From Pseudevernia furfuracea (lineage: Eukaryota > Ascomycota > Lecanoromycetes > Lecanorales > Parmeliaceae): DNA of 64,000 nucleotides. The position numbers were made by a program, and so were the translations under genes. This document shows positions 10,171 to 20,987 of this stretch, in pieces (positions within the stretch are counted from its first letter, which is position 1; the number at the start of each line of letters is the position of its first letter). Location: the NCBI GenBank assembly GCA_022315425.1, contig JAIUPT010000016.1, positions 124,001-188,000 on the forward strand, read 5' to 3'. Under the pieces are notes generated by a model. The model saw only the letters and a program-made list of their open reading frames with translations, had not been told where the DNA came from and did not search any database.

Positions 10171-11950
10171 CTATTCTCTCCTCGAAGAAGCACTAATTCT
10201 TAATACGATAGACAGATATAGTCTCTCCTAGCTATGTGAAAAAGAAAAAAACGTTATATATACTTAATCGCTAAAAAATCATAAAAAACAAAGAACTTTT
10301 AACTCTAGCGCTCGCTTTCTCGATAACTCTAATAATGAATTTCCAGCGATGACGTCTTTAACGATACGACGTCGCGAGCATAACGTTACACGATTACGAG
10401 AGTTCTAAACTAATCTTTATTGATGAAGAATTGAAGAAATAATAATCAAGAAGATATTTTATTATGAAGTAGATAACTAATATTGAATTTGCGATCGAAA
10501 AAGAAAGTTGCTAAATAAAGATCTATGATTGACTGAGACCTTTCGAGCCGCTCGAACCTTAAATCTTAAATCAATATCAAATTCTTCTAAGATAGCTGAG
10601 TGATCTTCTCTCTAAGATCAAATTCACCGAGATCGACGACGTCATCAACAAGACACTTCGGGCCTTCGACTAAGACGTCGTCGATAGTTATAGACTATGG
10701 CCCGAGATGAGGCGAAGAAGATAGATATTATACGACGTTGTTGTTGATTACCAAGTCGCTAAGCACTCGTTTTTGTTATAATAAAAAATAAAATCTTAAC
10801 GCTTTTCTAAAATAATCTAAATCGCTTAAAGATATCATGTTCGAGATTCGATCGAATCGCATATCGATTTGAGCGCGCTAGGTCAAATTCGACTCAGACG
10901 AAATTCTATTTTCTCTTCTTCTCATAAAACTTCTTATATAAATTCTTAACTGTGAGAGTGAGAAGAACGATTCTATAATAACGAAGTTTCTTATGAATTC
11001 TTATAAGTTTAACTAACTTAAGAGATGCATATCGCATATAGAGATTAGTTATTATAAGATAGTTTCTTAATGCAATCTCGTATATAAGCAATGAAGATAA
11101 GACTACTCGATACTCAGATAAGACTAAGAATAAGTGAGAGATCTCAGCTGAAGAAGTAATACTACTCTTAATAAGAGATATTATTGAACAAGATATAAAG
11201 ATTTTTTAACACTCGTTTTTTCGAACGTGCTTATATAACTTATTCTTAAACTCGAAGATTCTTTCGCAGCGCTTATAAGAGGTCTTATTACAGATAATTA
11301 TTTGACTATAACTTAACAGTCGACTAATAAAGAAGAATACAGCTAAGTAAATAGTGTATTTATAATATTCTTAAGACATTTACGCTAATTTTAAAGTCTC
11401 TTATACAGTCGTTTTAAAAGATTCTTACGAAGCCGCGAGAGATTTTTCGAATTTGACTATCAAAACTTTTATATACTTGACGAGAGTTATATCTTTTAGA
11501 GTTTCTTGAATGCTCTAACTTTATATAAATATCTAATCATAAAGACATGTTAAAAGTAGCTCTATAACATTAATCTCACGATATTGATTCGCACACTATA
11601 AAATATGCTCGACGAACTTATTAATGTTACGATATAGACGAAGCTTCGAAAAGTCGAATTGCAGAGAGAGATTAAAGAAGACTAGGTCTCGTAATGTGAG
11701 AATAGGTTTTTTAGCTTCTTTCTTAGCAGCTTCTTCTTTCTTAATAGCTTTTCGAGATTTCTCGACTTGAATACTTGATTTTGAAGCGTTCATAATTATT
11801 TTAACTTAGTCTCGTCTTATTGTTATAACGAATACACATTTGAGCGATCGACGTAGATGCTGTATTAGTGCGTTATCGTTTAATTTTCAGCTGTCAAGAT
11901 TGATTATATAATTATTGCATTATACATTATTAGAATATTCTTTTGTAGGG
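10171..11950. other. AT-rich, RIP-like decayed DNA; possible zinc-finger remnant
   Basis: There is no convincing gene. On the minus strand at about 11206-11292 a short frame shows Cys-x8-Cys, then FEFKNKLYKHVRKNEC. It resembles the C2H2/C2HC-like finger seen in some fungal retroelement proteins, but it is too short and worn to classify. Composition changes to normal single-copy DNA near 11,950. Confidence 0.4.
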
Positions 11951-12340
11951 GCATAGACGAATATAACACACTTGATAAGTTGATTTCACACTCCGTGTAT
12001 TCTTACCTCCTTAGAGTATGATCTAGTCGGCCTGTGGCCTGTTATTCAACACTGTTACATTTTCTCGGTGCCAGGGGCGCTGGGCTCTAGGGAAGGATAG
12101 ATGGGGTTTCTGCTTCTATTCTAGGTGAATAGCTCGTACGTAGTCAACTTCAGTATCCAATTTGAGGATATTGGGTTCAAGGGCTGGGAGAGTACCATGA
12201 GTCCACGACCACGAGGAGCTGTGATATATGAACCGTCGCAAGGTTTTCCCATTGGGCTAGGTTACAAGCTCTCTATACTAATCAGACTGTAGACAACGGT
12301 CTTGGATCTCGACAGCCTCCAGGGTTGCCGGAGGCAAGTC
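11951..12340. other. Boundary DNA between AT-rich block and gene region
   Basis: Base composition becomes balanced here. I see no gene. It probably includes the 3' flank of the minus-strand gene at 12341-13141. Confidence 0.4.
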
Positions 12341-13141
12341 TCATTCGGACTCCGGATCTGATTCATCCTCCATCTCTTTGGTCCATTCAACCTCATTATC
12401 ATCATCCACTACCTCTCCAGTGTAATTTCTGTCATTACGACGGGGGTAATGAAAGCGTTCTCTTCGAGGTGTATTGACAATGACTTTATTTGGAATGTCG
12501 AGGGTTCTGTCAACTGTGCTGTTGATCTGATGGACGCACCAAGGTCCTTCGCTCTCTAGCCATGCCTCCCGATCACGACCCATATGATCGTGAACTTTGA
12601 TGCGAATCCCTAAACGCTTTGCTACGTCGTCATCTCGCGGGAAAACCGCATAGGGATGCGGGTGCCTCTGATCTCCCTCCGTCAAATCTAACCGAACCTG
12701 AACTGGGTATTTTGGATCGCAACTGAGCGTTGCTGGTATCGTCACCGACCTGTTATTGAGAAAGAATACTGAGCTTGTCCGGAACGGTCCTCTCTTCACT
12801 TGGACATATCTGCCCTGAAGAAAGCTTTGCATTTTGGCTCGTCTGACTGTCTCATTTCGAGGTGACTCTAAAATGAGGGCGCGCCGTTTCCAGTATATAG
12901 CACGCTTTACGGGATCGTTTGAGTGCCGAAGGCCATGCCAGGCTCTGACTACGCTCCAGTAGTGGTCATTTAGGGCCTTGTCCTTGGAATAGCGATATCC
13001 TGAAAACGCCGCGCGACTGTCAAGGCCATCGTCAAATTCTCGGAACTGATAGAGTGGCAACGATATGTTCAAGTGTTGGCCATACTCGGCGCATTCCATC
13101 CCAGACGGCAACCAGTGCTTAAGACCTTTGTCGGGCAGAGT
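12341..13141 (-). CDS. Hypothetical protein, last exon (5' exon not resolved)
   Basis: The frame is open for 266 residues to a stop at 12341. It has no ATG at its start. Immediately upstream (plus 13142-13160) is a good 3' splice site, CTGCCTTCTGTTTCAG, so this is best read as a terminal exon beginning at 13141; the first internal Met codon is at about 13099. An upstream exon should lie in 13200-13330, but I could not fix its donor. The protein is hydrophilic, without signal peptide or membrane segment, and ends in a strongly acidic tail (EMEDESDPESE). Its composition is unlike the neighbouring AT-rich block. I do not recognise a domain; a domesticated or decayed mobile-element gene is possible. 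Confidence 0.5.
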   Translation of the reverse strand, partial: TLPDKGLKHWLPSGMECAEYGQHLNISLPLYQFREFDDGLDSRAAFSGYRYSKDKALNDHYWSVVRAWHGLRHSNDPVKRAIYWKRRALILESPRNETVRRAKMQSFLQGRYVQVKRGPFRTSSVFFLNNRSVTIPATLSCDPKYPVQVRLDLTEGDQRHPHPYAVFPRDDDVAKRLGIRIKVHDHMGRDREAWLESEGPWCVHQINSTVDRTLDIPNKVIVNTPRRERFHYPRRNDRNYTGEVVDDDNEVEWTKEMEDESDPESE

Positions 13142-13641
13142 CTGAAACAGAAGGCAGCATCACATCTCTAATATGTTTAGGTGGAGATCCACGTTCTTAA
13201 ATTGAAAATCGAAAGGTTCGCACAAGTTGACAAACACATATGGGTATATAACCAATGGCCTGACAAAGAGATCTATGTGACAAAGGACAAACATGAGATG
13301 CAAACATGAGATGCATGGAATGATCTAGGCACGTCCAACAAATGACGCATTCACAGAGACCAGATCACGGAATTTGCATTTGTATTACTGCTCTCCAACG
13401 GTAGATATTACGATGAATCATTAGCCTCGAAGGTTTTAAATCGAAGCTAGCTCTAACTACGGATAACTGTTTGTCATATAGAACTCCCTTTTAAACGTAC
13501 TATCGGAGATATGTTGCTGTAGCAAGTCTCATTCTCCCAACTTCCTCTTTAAAAAGAGTTAGGAGATGTGTCCAGAAGCGAAGATGGTCTCCGACAGTCA
13601 ACTAATGATTATACTAAACATTAGGAATACAAATTGTAACT
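13142..13641. other. Intergenic, with the unresolved 5' part of the preceding gene
   Basis: Nothing is recognisable apart from the splice acceptor at 13142 and a short direct repeat, AACATGAGATGCA, near 13290-13315. Confidence 0.3.
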
Positions 13642-13727
13642 GCCCGTTTGGCACAGTGGTAATGCGTTCCACTCGTAGTTAATCTCGAAAAATGGAAAGA
13701 TCCTCGGTTCGATTCCGAGAATGGGCA
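13642..13727 (+). tRNA. tRNA-Thr (anticodon CGT), with a 14-nt intron
   Basis: The cloverleaf folds completely. The acceptor stem is GCCCGTT with AATGGGC and discriminator A. The D arm is followed by an anticodon stem TTCCA/TGGAA and a T arm CTCGG-TTCGATT-CCGAG. The anticodon CGT is at 13674-13676 after the invariant T33, so it reads ACG (Thr). A 14-nt intron (13678-13691) lies one base 3' of the anticodon, the canonical position for nuclear pre-tRNA introns. The B box GGTTCGATTCC is perfect. A T-run at 13731-13735 serves as RNA polymerase III terminator. Confidence 0.93.
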
Positions 13728-14853
13728 ATATTTTTGGTTTAGATCAGCATCTTCAACCTCAGACATTGAGGACATGGAATTTTCAATGTTCTGTGTGGGA
13801 AAAAGGTAGGAGGTCGCGCATTAAAAAGGGCCTGAACATGCCCAGATATTAGCGTGCCTCTATCTCTGGAAATCTTGGCATCCCCTCGCCCACTGTGGAT
13901 CGCCTTATTATACAACAGTACTCACCCATTCCATTTGTGACGAATGAAGTTTCTATCTACCTTGCTTAGACAAGTTCAGGTGTTTTTATTTTTTATGTTC
14001 TCACGATAGAATTCGGCAATGTCACATATAATCAAGACAATGACCTTCCTTTCGCTATCCGCTTGCGACCTAATCATTTTACATCCATATTCATTATTGA
14101 ACATCTAACGCTATTATCGAAGAGACGAGGACCTTCTCGTGTTCAAGGAGGTCCCTACGAGTGAGATGCAGTACCAAAGCCAAACGACTTTAGCCAGTAG
14201 CGGATTGCATGAACAACAGCAGCACCCAGAAACCCCGATCTTAATTCGTTGGGGTGTATGAAGAGAGAGAAGAGAGAGACAAAGCCTTCGCTCAGAGATT
14301 GATTATGCGCATCTGCTTTGAGAAGCAGGCAGGTGTGATAGCCTGTGGTCTCTTTTCTACACCGCTACTCACACACCAGTTAACATTGCCTGAGTGAAGC
14401 TTCGTAGTAGAACCAGCTGCCTCTGTTTTATGAAAAATAGGTAACTCGACTGGGTAACATAGATCCGCATTGCACCTAGCATATCTTCATACAATAGCAC
14501 TAGCAGCGGAGCCATCACTGCTCAGAGCGACCATTGCGGAGGTACTTCATCAACGTATGATATCAATAAAGAGAATTGAGCAGGATTTGAGAATTGTGGA
14601 ATTGCCATCTCAGGATGCCGAATTGATGTTGGAACGAAGGATGTAAGGATCATGAGTCTCGCTGTCTAGATCGAATACCTATCATCCTACTGTATTGAAT
14701 TGTATGTTGTAATAATGGAAACCTTAGCGCCGTATTCAAAAATCCACCGCAATGCTTGGCACGGGCTCCAGCTCAAAAGTTCACATAGTAACAGGAGCAA
14801 AGCCCATCATCCCCAACCCCCCTTTCCCCATCGCCAACCCACAACAACCCACC
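13728..14853. other. Intergenic, no gene seen
   Basis: About 1.1 kb of balanced composition separates the tRNA from the EMC7-like gene. It holds a purine-rich GAAGAGAGAGAAGAGAGAG tract near 14260 and nothing with coding support. An upstream in-frame ATG for the EMC7 frame exists at 14752 but precedes the signal peptide. Confidence 0.35.
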
Positions 14854-15931
14854 ATGCACATCACCCACCTCCTCCTCACCCTCCTCCCCACCCTCCCATC
14901 GGCCCTCGCCCTCACCCTCACGCTCTCCGTCCCCCCCCACATCCCCGCCCTCCCCCCCTCCACCAGCGCAATCCTCACCACCCACGGCCGCCGCATCCAA
15001 GCGCCCATCACGCGCCTCAACACCTTCTCATTCCGCAACCTGACAGCTCCCGTCTCGGATACGGATACTACGTCCTCGTCGGATGCTTCTGCTTCTGGAT
15101 CCGAAACAGGAACGAAAAGAGGGACAGGAACGGTATCATACCTGCTAGACATCGCGTGTCGGGACTACGATTTCCTGTCCTATGGCGTGGACGTCGGGTG
15201 TGACGGGGCGGTGCAGGTGTATAGGGTGAGCAGAGGGGGGATTGTGACGGGGGAGAAGGTTACGGTGGGGGAAGAGCCGGTGGAGGTGAGGGTGGTGAGG
15301 GGGAGGAGTATTATGAGGCGAGGGCTGGATGTACGTTTTCTGTTTCTGGTATCGAGTTTGAATTGAGGCTGTGGGGGAAAAGAGATAGGAAAGGAGGGGA
15401 GTGAAGAAGAAGAGGAGGAGGAGGTTGTGGAGTTGGGTGAATTGCAGAAGTGATGCTAATGATTGAGATCCGCACAGTCTCGCCATTGGACCTACTGAAG
15501 AACCCTATGATCCTGATCGCGGTGGTGGGATTGGGCTTTGTGTTTGGGATGCCGTAGTTACCTGATGGACAATAGTACGTTTAACGTCTCTCTGCCTTGT
15601 CTCTTTCCTTCTACTACAACAATAACGACGACGACGAGGACGACAACAACAACGAGAATGATAATGATGATAATGATGATAATGGCTGACATCCTCGTGC
15701 GCCGCAGTGGACCCGGAGATGAAGAAAGAGTTCGAAGAGCAACAGAAGAAGAGCATACTAAGCGGCGGGGCAAGCACGGCGAATCCGTTGCAGAACTTCG
15801 ACATGGCGGGATGGATGGCTGCAAAGACGTCTGGACAAAGCGTGAAGACGGGCGATGATGATGATGGAGGCCGTTCAAGACATCCACAGGCACGATCTCT
15901 GCCCTCACTAAACCACTCGAACTCCTTCTAA
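14854..15931 (+). CDS. EMC7: EMC7-like ER membrane complex subunit, with apparent frameshift
   Basis: The gene is read as three exons: 14854-15330, about 15468-15574 and 15708-15931. Exon 1 begins with a signal peptide (MHITHLLLTLLPTLPSALA), then a beta-sandwich-like region with GTVSYLLDIACRDYDF. Exon 2 carries the membrane segment after PLDLLKNPMILIAV. Exon 3 starts within NMDPEMKKEFEEQQKK, the conserved cytosolic tail of the family. EMC7 is a subunit of the complex that inserts and folds membrane proteins at the ER. Two oddities appear. The best acceptor for intron 1 (CAG at 15475-15477) gives the wrong phase, so a weaker GAG at 15465-15467 is needed. Inside exon 2 a TAG at 15555-15557 interrupts GFVFGMP just before YLMDN, which continues in another frame (net +1 or +4 nt). 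Intron 2 is filled with degenerate ACG/AAC/ATG triplets. Sequence error, a pseudogene or an unusual splice are all possible. Confidence 0.75.
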
Positions 15932-17284
15932 TATATAGCTTTTCTCCATGCCTCAGCGCAAACAATTCGCGAAACATCTCACTTTCTCGCCCAGCTTTCC
16001 CACCCCGTTGGGCAGAGTCCCATGGCTGAAGGGACCTTTGATCGACTCTTTCCAACACGGTTCCTTCTCATCTTTCCACTAAGGTTCAAACCCCTCAAAC
16101 TACCATCGTCCATCGTCCATGGCATGTCTGAACTCCAGCGCCGACACTATTTTGGATTCTACAATCATCAGCTTCGAAAAGCAGGTATATCAATCAATGG
16201 GACTTATTTTCATTCATGTTTTCACTCTGTTTACCACCCATGACCCACTCTAAACTTGTCATTTAAACAGTAGTGCTCGCAGAATCCCCTCTAGTTTTAC
16301 TTCGCCTCGGTCACTAGAAGAAGCCAGAAGTAGCGAATTACTACACGCGCTACTCGCTTATCTCGTCGGTACCAAGAAAACCTTACCGGAGACCATTTCG
16401 TAAGCACTCCTTTTTCTAGTTCTAACAAATAGCCCTCCCCTCACTTTAGCCCTGTCTACATCCCCTCCTGCAGCGGCTCTAGCCCCAGCAATGGACTCCG
16501 CTATAGCAAGGCGATGTCCCACAGATCGATCAGTGAAAGCTTCTATGGTTTGTCTTAGGAGTCTCACTGGACAAGACACAAAGTTGGCAGACAGGAGATG
16601 CTCAAAGGGCAGGGTTTTGAGAATTCCGGTGGCAGCTGGACGGAAAACGCAAGCACTATCACAGAATCAGTGATTTTGACAGACATGACTGAATCTTTCC
16701 TTTGATGCCACTCAGGAACAGAACATCTGAAGCGCTGCCAATTGGGCAGTGTGTGTAGTGTGGGCGAGGGAGATGTTGGCGTGCAGAGATAGCTGTTGTT
16801 GAAAGATGGGGTTGGGGCCAGGTAATGGGATTCCCATGAGAAGGGTTGAGATAGTTTGCGGTGGAAAGCAGGGGCAGTGGGCAGGATTATCTGTTATGTC
16901 AGGGCTTTTCTGTCGAAAAAAGCAATACATCTTTGAGCAATTCATATTTGTAAAGCGTTGGCCGAGTTGGCCGAATGACCACGATTTCGCCTTATGTCCA
17001 CTCTCGAAATACCCACAGAAAAGAAACAAGGGAAAAGAAGCATGGTGTCTGTCTGCTCTTGTGAATACCAGACGCAGCCTCCAGCTAGGCTTATTTACGT
17101 AAGCATAGAGTAGAGTAAACACGGTTGTAATTGGACAATCCGGACTATTGTTCTTCCTTCCGGCTACTACCGTTTTCTGCAACCCAAGATCTTTCTTGCA
17201 CATGAACACATGAAGCTGAGGAATGTTAGATGACTTGACAGCAGCTTCATCATCACTGTTTACAAGCTATACTATCTCCCCCTA
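15932..17284. other. Intergenic, no supported gene
   Basis: Several frames of 60-165 codons overlap on both strands, but none has a recognisable motif. The longest, minus 16712-17209, has the composition of antisense noise. Confidence 0.3.
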
Positions 17285-18139
17285 TTGACACGACATTCCT
17301 TGTCAAGTCTCATCCCTATGTCAAGCCCTCAGTGTCAACCCCCCAGAAGCAACTGCCGCAGTCCATTTCCATCCACCCAAGCCATGTCATCAGCATCAGG
17401 AGAAGTCCCAGTTGCGGCGCATCTTCATGACAAAGTAGTACCCTCCTTTTTCAGTTTTCCTCGCGAACTACGGGACATGATCTATCATCTTGTTCTATGT
17501 GAGGAAAAATAATATTGTCAGTCCAGAGAGTGTCACGTCCGGGAGCAGGACTCGGAGTTCCATGAATTCATTCATCAAGAAAATATTTGGCCCACTTGCC
17601 ATCGATTCAGCATAGCTCGAACATGTCGGATTGAGAATGAAGAGGCCCACGAAGTCATTTACAGGAACAACACGTTCAGCTACCGCGTCATGTCAAAGGC
17701 ATGGCTCAGACCACAGATTACCCAGAAGACTGCAGATGCCATGCGGAAGATCCAGATAATCATTGGCAACGATGGGAGTTAGAGGATGCGATCGTTGCAA
17801 TTCTTGTAACGGTTTTCTTTTTCTCAAGCCTTACGGAAAGAGTGCCGCATAGAACTCGACTGGGACAGCCCTAAGGATATTGAACTCATGCCTCCCATAT
17901 TTCAGGTGCTGAAGGGTTTCACCGCGTTTGAAGTCATGATTGTGATGATCGCAGGAAATAGAGGTTCATTCTGGTGTTGGCACAATCCAGTGCGCGCTCA
18001 GGCCAGGAACCTGTGGTGGCATGTAAGAGAAAAGCTAGAGCCGGCACTGGGGACGGTTGTATCTGCGTGTCGTGGAAATTTTGCTTCCTTGGAGTTCAAG
18101 CCTCGAGAATATCTGGTGCGGAAGGGTCTGTCTCCATGA
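17285..18139 (+). pseudogene. Decayed 2EXR/F-box-like protein gene
   Basis: One frame runs from 17285 to the TGA at 18137-18139 and is interrupted by three in-frame stops: TAA 17510-17512, TAG 17780-17782 and TAA 17807-17809. The N-terminal part has FFSFPRELRDMIYHLVL, the typical start of the large fungal 2EXR/F-box-like family. Downstream the same frame still gives sensible text, such as EEAHEVIYRNNTFSYRV and KLEPALGTVVSACRGNF. That the frame is kept over 285 codons argues for a recently inactivated gene rather than chance. No intron removes the stops with good splice signals. Confidence 0.7.
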
Positions 18140-18925
18140 CGTCGCGACGATCGACAGGTAATTGAGGAACAAGAGACTCTCTCCATCGACGACAAGTAGG
18201 CAATCAGTACCATCCAGGTCGATATGATCCTTTGCGTTGCGCAACAGACCGGTTAGCTTAATCGGAAAGTATTGATCCGTTTCTTAAGCTCACATTGATG
18301 CATACACCTGCCATTGCTCGAGAAAGTCAGCACGAATAATATGAACAGATTTCGGAGACAAATCTTTCCATGTCGACCGACCCACTCGTTCAAGTCTATG
18401 CCCACGAAGCTGACCTATGCCAAACTTGAAAGGTGGAATACAATTGGTTCATGGGAAAAATGCTTCATTCCCTCGGTCTGTGCAACATTAAGATACAAGA
18501 TCTAGCGTTGCATCTGACGCGTTAACGACACTCCATGCTTCCTCAAGCCGATGGCATGTTCTAGGTTTGCGGTTCCAGCTTTCGTCTTCACAAGTTCTGC
18601 ACCACTGGGATCCACCAGCTGTACACGGATACTCTCCGCGTACTCTTTTTTTTATTGCGGTCCATTTATGGGCGCTCCTATCGCCTTTCTTCAATTATTT
18701 CGCATCGCCACTCACTATGAAAGTGACTTCTCGCGTGCCATCGTGCCCCACGCAAAAGGATCTGATCTCTCATCCTGCAGAGTCCACTATGGAAGACTCT
18801 CGCTTCACTCTAAGTCTGCAGGATCATGAGCGTTAGCGTCGTTCCGGCTTGAATGATTGACAGCGGTCTTTGGCTCATCTGAGCGGTGATCGCGACAGAA
18901 TCTTCCGCAAGCCTCACATACCACG
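18140..18925. other. Intergenic, no supported gene
   Basis: Short overlapping frames only. It may contain the decayed 3' flank of the preceding pseudogene. Confidence 0.3.
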
Positions 18926-19171
18926 TCAGATTGCGGGCCGATTGTGCGGCGCCCGTGGGCGCCAACTGATGCGCCTGCCACACCAGCTTTGACCCTCCTC
19001 GGTTGCCAGTTGATCTTCTACTTCCGCGAATATGCCAATAATGAGTCCTTCAATTCGATTCCCATCCCCGCAGTATTGTCCCCACTTCTTTGACACACCC
19101 TCAATCACGTCCAACTCGGGTATGCCTAACTCTCGCAGCCGGGCACGAACAATCTGCTCCCAACTCACCAT
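18926..19171 (-). CDS. Possible small hypothetical protein
   Basis: From an ATG at 19171 an 81-residue frame begins MVSWEQIVRARLRELGIPEL and continues with IEGLIIGIFAEVEDQLATEE. The first half has plausible helical, protein-like composition. The last residues (WRPRAPHNRPAI) look like read-through, so an intron or decay may intervene. I do not recognise it. It could be a remnant of a larger gene. Confidence 0.25.
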   Translation of the reverse strand: MVSWEQIVRARLRELGIPELDVIEGVSKKWGQYCGDGNRIEGLIIGIFAEVEDQLATEEGQSWCGRRISWRPRAPHNRPAI

Positions 19172-19285
19172 TTTGCGCAGAAGTAGGTAAGATACATTGA
19201 GACGGAAGAGTTTGGAAGGTAAAAGATAAAGGCTTCGATCCGTGCTTGTGCAGACGTTGAAGTCAGCGATTTCCATACAAGACAA

Positions 19286-20132
19286 AAGTCAGGTTCATGA
19301 CGCAGGTTTACGGCAGCAAAGATCGGGCAAAAACCGCCAACGCCGCTCTCGAAATAGCTCCTGCGACGCAGATTCCCTCATCGATTGAAGAGGGGTTAAC
19401 ACGGGGTTTACACACCGGTAGAGTGCTTGTTAAAAGGCTTTTTTTTTTCGCTCCTGCTTTGGTGTGGACAGGCAGAGTCAAAGACGCGGAGGGCGACGCG
19501 CTTTCGGGGGCGATGTCAGCCACAAGGATGCGAAGGACGTTTGGCCAAGGTGTTGAACGCCGCAAACAGGAGGCATTTCGATGCCAGGAGCTTGCAGAGG
19601 TGATGAATAACATGCAAAAATCGATGGTAATGTGTGATTTCCACGTGCATGCTGTCTGTTGGTGGAAGAGGTTGCAAGTAAGACACAACAAGGGAGGCAG
19701 GTGGTAGTTTTCGGGTGCTAGAGGAATGATGAGAATTCAGTTGACGGCTAAGTATGTCTCCAGAGTGCAATCAACTATCAGTCCACTGTCTTTCTTAGCA
19801 TCATTGGGATTTTTTGCGTCTTAGGTTGATGATACTCGGGGTAAGTTCAGAGCTTTTGTGAGCAAAGTGGTCGCCGCAATTGCACCGGACAGAATTCATA
19901 TCTCCAAAACCCGCCTCGAGTCTACTGTTTGCCCAATGCCTTTTCGACCAGGAAGTTTAAGACACAGAGAAAGGCATTCTCCAAATTTACAAAATCTAAG
20001 CTTCCAATACATACGAAATCCCATTCAAAACATCATCCTCACGCTAACGAAGATATACAGAAATCCCAAACCCTCAATTCTAACCCACATCTCCCAATCT
20101 CGATCCCCACCTATCCCGCCACCCCATCCGGC
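19286..20132. other. Intergenic, no supported gene
   Basis: Frames of 100-136 codons overlap on both strands with no motif. A T10 run lies at about 19439-19448. Confidence 0.3.
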
Positions 20133-20987
20133 TTACTTGCTATCCAATCTATTCGCATGAACCACCGAAAGAGCAAGCACAACAATCACAACCACCAAGA
20201 CAAGAAGGAAGGTCCATCCAATAAGACAATTCCTCTTCCTCGCCTTCCTTTCCAACTTCGTCTTCACCCTCAGCTCCCCTCCTCCCTCTGCATCCCTCAC
20301 CCCCGACCCCCGCGCCCAAAACCCACCCCAAGACCCCAAACCCCCCCCTCTCGTCCCAACCTCCCGCATCTCCACATCCTCAAACCCAGCCCCACCGACC
20401 GCCTCCCCGGAGCGCCCTTGATGAAAACCCAACCGGGTCGCATAATGCGGTCGCTGGATCGGCGTGGTCGGAGCCGGAGCCGCCCGGTGCGGGCTGTGGT
20501 CTGCGAGGTATATCGTCACCGGACGCGCGGATGCAGCGTCATCTTCGGCATCAGTGGCTGGGGTTCGAGACAGAGGATTGTTCGCGAGGGGTTTCCGAGG
20601 AGGGAAGCGCGTGCTGGAGGGTTGGAAAGGGACGTGGTCCTGCAGGTGCAGTGTGCCGCCGCGGGCGAGGGATGGCTCGGGCGCTGCTGGGGAGCGTGCT
20701 TCTGCGGCTGGAGGGCGATCGGAACGGATTGGCGCGGGGAGGTCCGGGGAGATGATCGAGACCGGTGAGAGGTGTCCGAGGGTGGGGGAGTCGGGCCATT
20801 CGGCGGTAAGCGGTGAGACTATTGGTTCTTTTGGTTGGGTAAGGTACTGGTGTTGGGGTTTCTGCGCTCGAGTGATAGCTGCCGGCGCGCGGGATTGGTT
20901 TAGCGGGGCGAAAGATTCAGGATGGCATGATGGGAGGGGGGAGAGGGGGGAGATGGGGGAGCCGGGTGTTTGGTGTGTTGGGGACAT
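20133..20987 (-). CDS. Hypothetical single-pass membrane protein, Pro/Ser-rich
   Basis: The 284-residue protein has no intron. Roughly the first 190 residues are rich in Pro, Ser and Ala and probably disordered. A basic stretch (KTKLERKARKRNCLIGW) leads into a clear hydrophobic helix (TFLLVLVVVIVVLALSVV) ending a few residues before the C-terminus. The layout suggests a C-terminally anchored protein with the long arm in the cytosol, or a wall-sensor-like arrangement if inverted. No signal peptide is seen. A frame of similar length on the opposite strand (19929-20768) is judged antisense noise. Family unknown. Confidence 0.6.
   Translation of the reverse strand: MSPTHQTPGSPISPLSPLPSCHPESFAPLNQSRAPAAITRAQKPQHQYLTQPKEPIVSPLTAEWPDSPTLGHLSPVSIISPDLPAPIRSDRPPAAEARSPAAPEPSLARGGTLHLQDHVPFQPSSTRFPPRKPLANNPLSRTPATDAEDDAASARPVTIYLADHSPHRAAPAPTTPIQRPHYATRLGFHQGRSGEAVGGAGFEDVEMREVGTRGGGLGSWGGFWARGSGVRDAEGGGELRVKTKLERKARKRNCLIGWTFLLVLVVVIVVLALSVVHANRLDSK

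Noticed and set aside
14700..15203. 167-codon His/Pro-rich plus-strand frame and antisense Gly/Glu-rich frames
   Set aside because: Out-of-frame shadows of the C-rich EMC7 exon 1.
15558..16058. 166-codon minus-strand frame with poly-Ile/Val
   Set aside because: Produced by the ATG/ACG triplet run of EMC7 intron 2 read backwards.
16712..17209. 165-codon minus-strand frame
   Set aside because: No domain, no splice context and irregular composition. Could not be supported.
19929..20768. 279-codon plus-strand open frame
   Set aside because: It is antisense to the minus-strand frame 20133-20987, which has a clear membrane helix. The plus-strand text is Pro/His/Arg-rich mirror composition.
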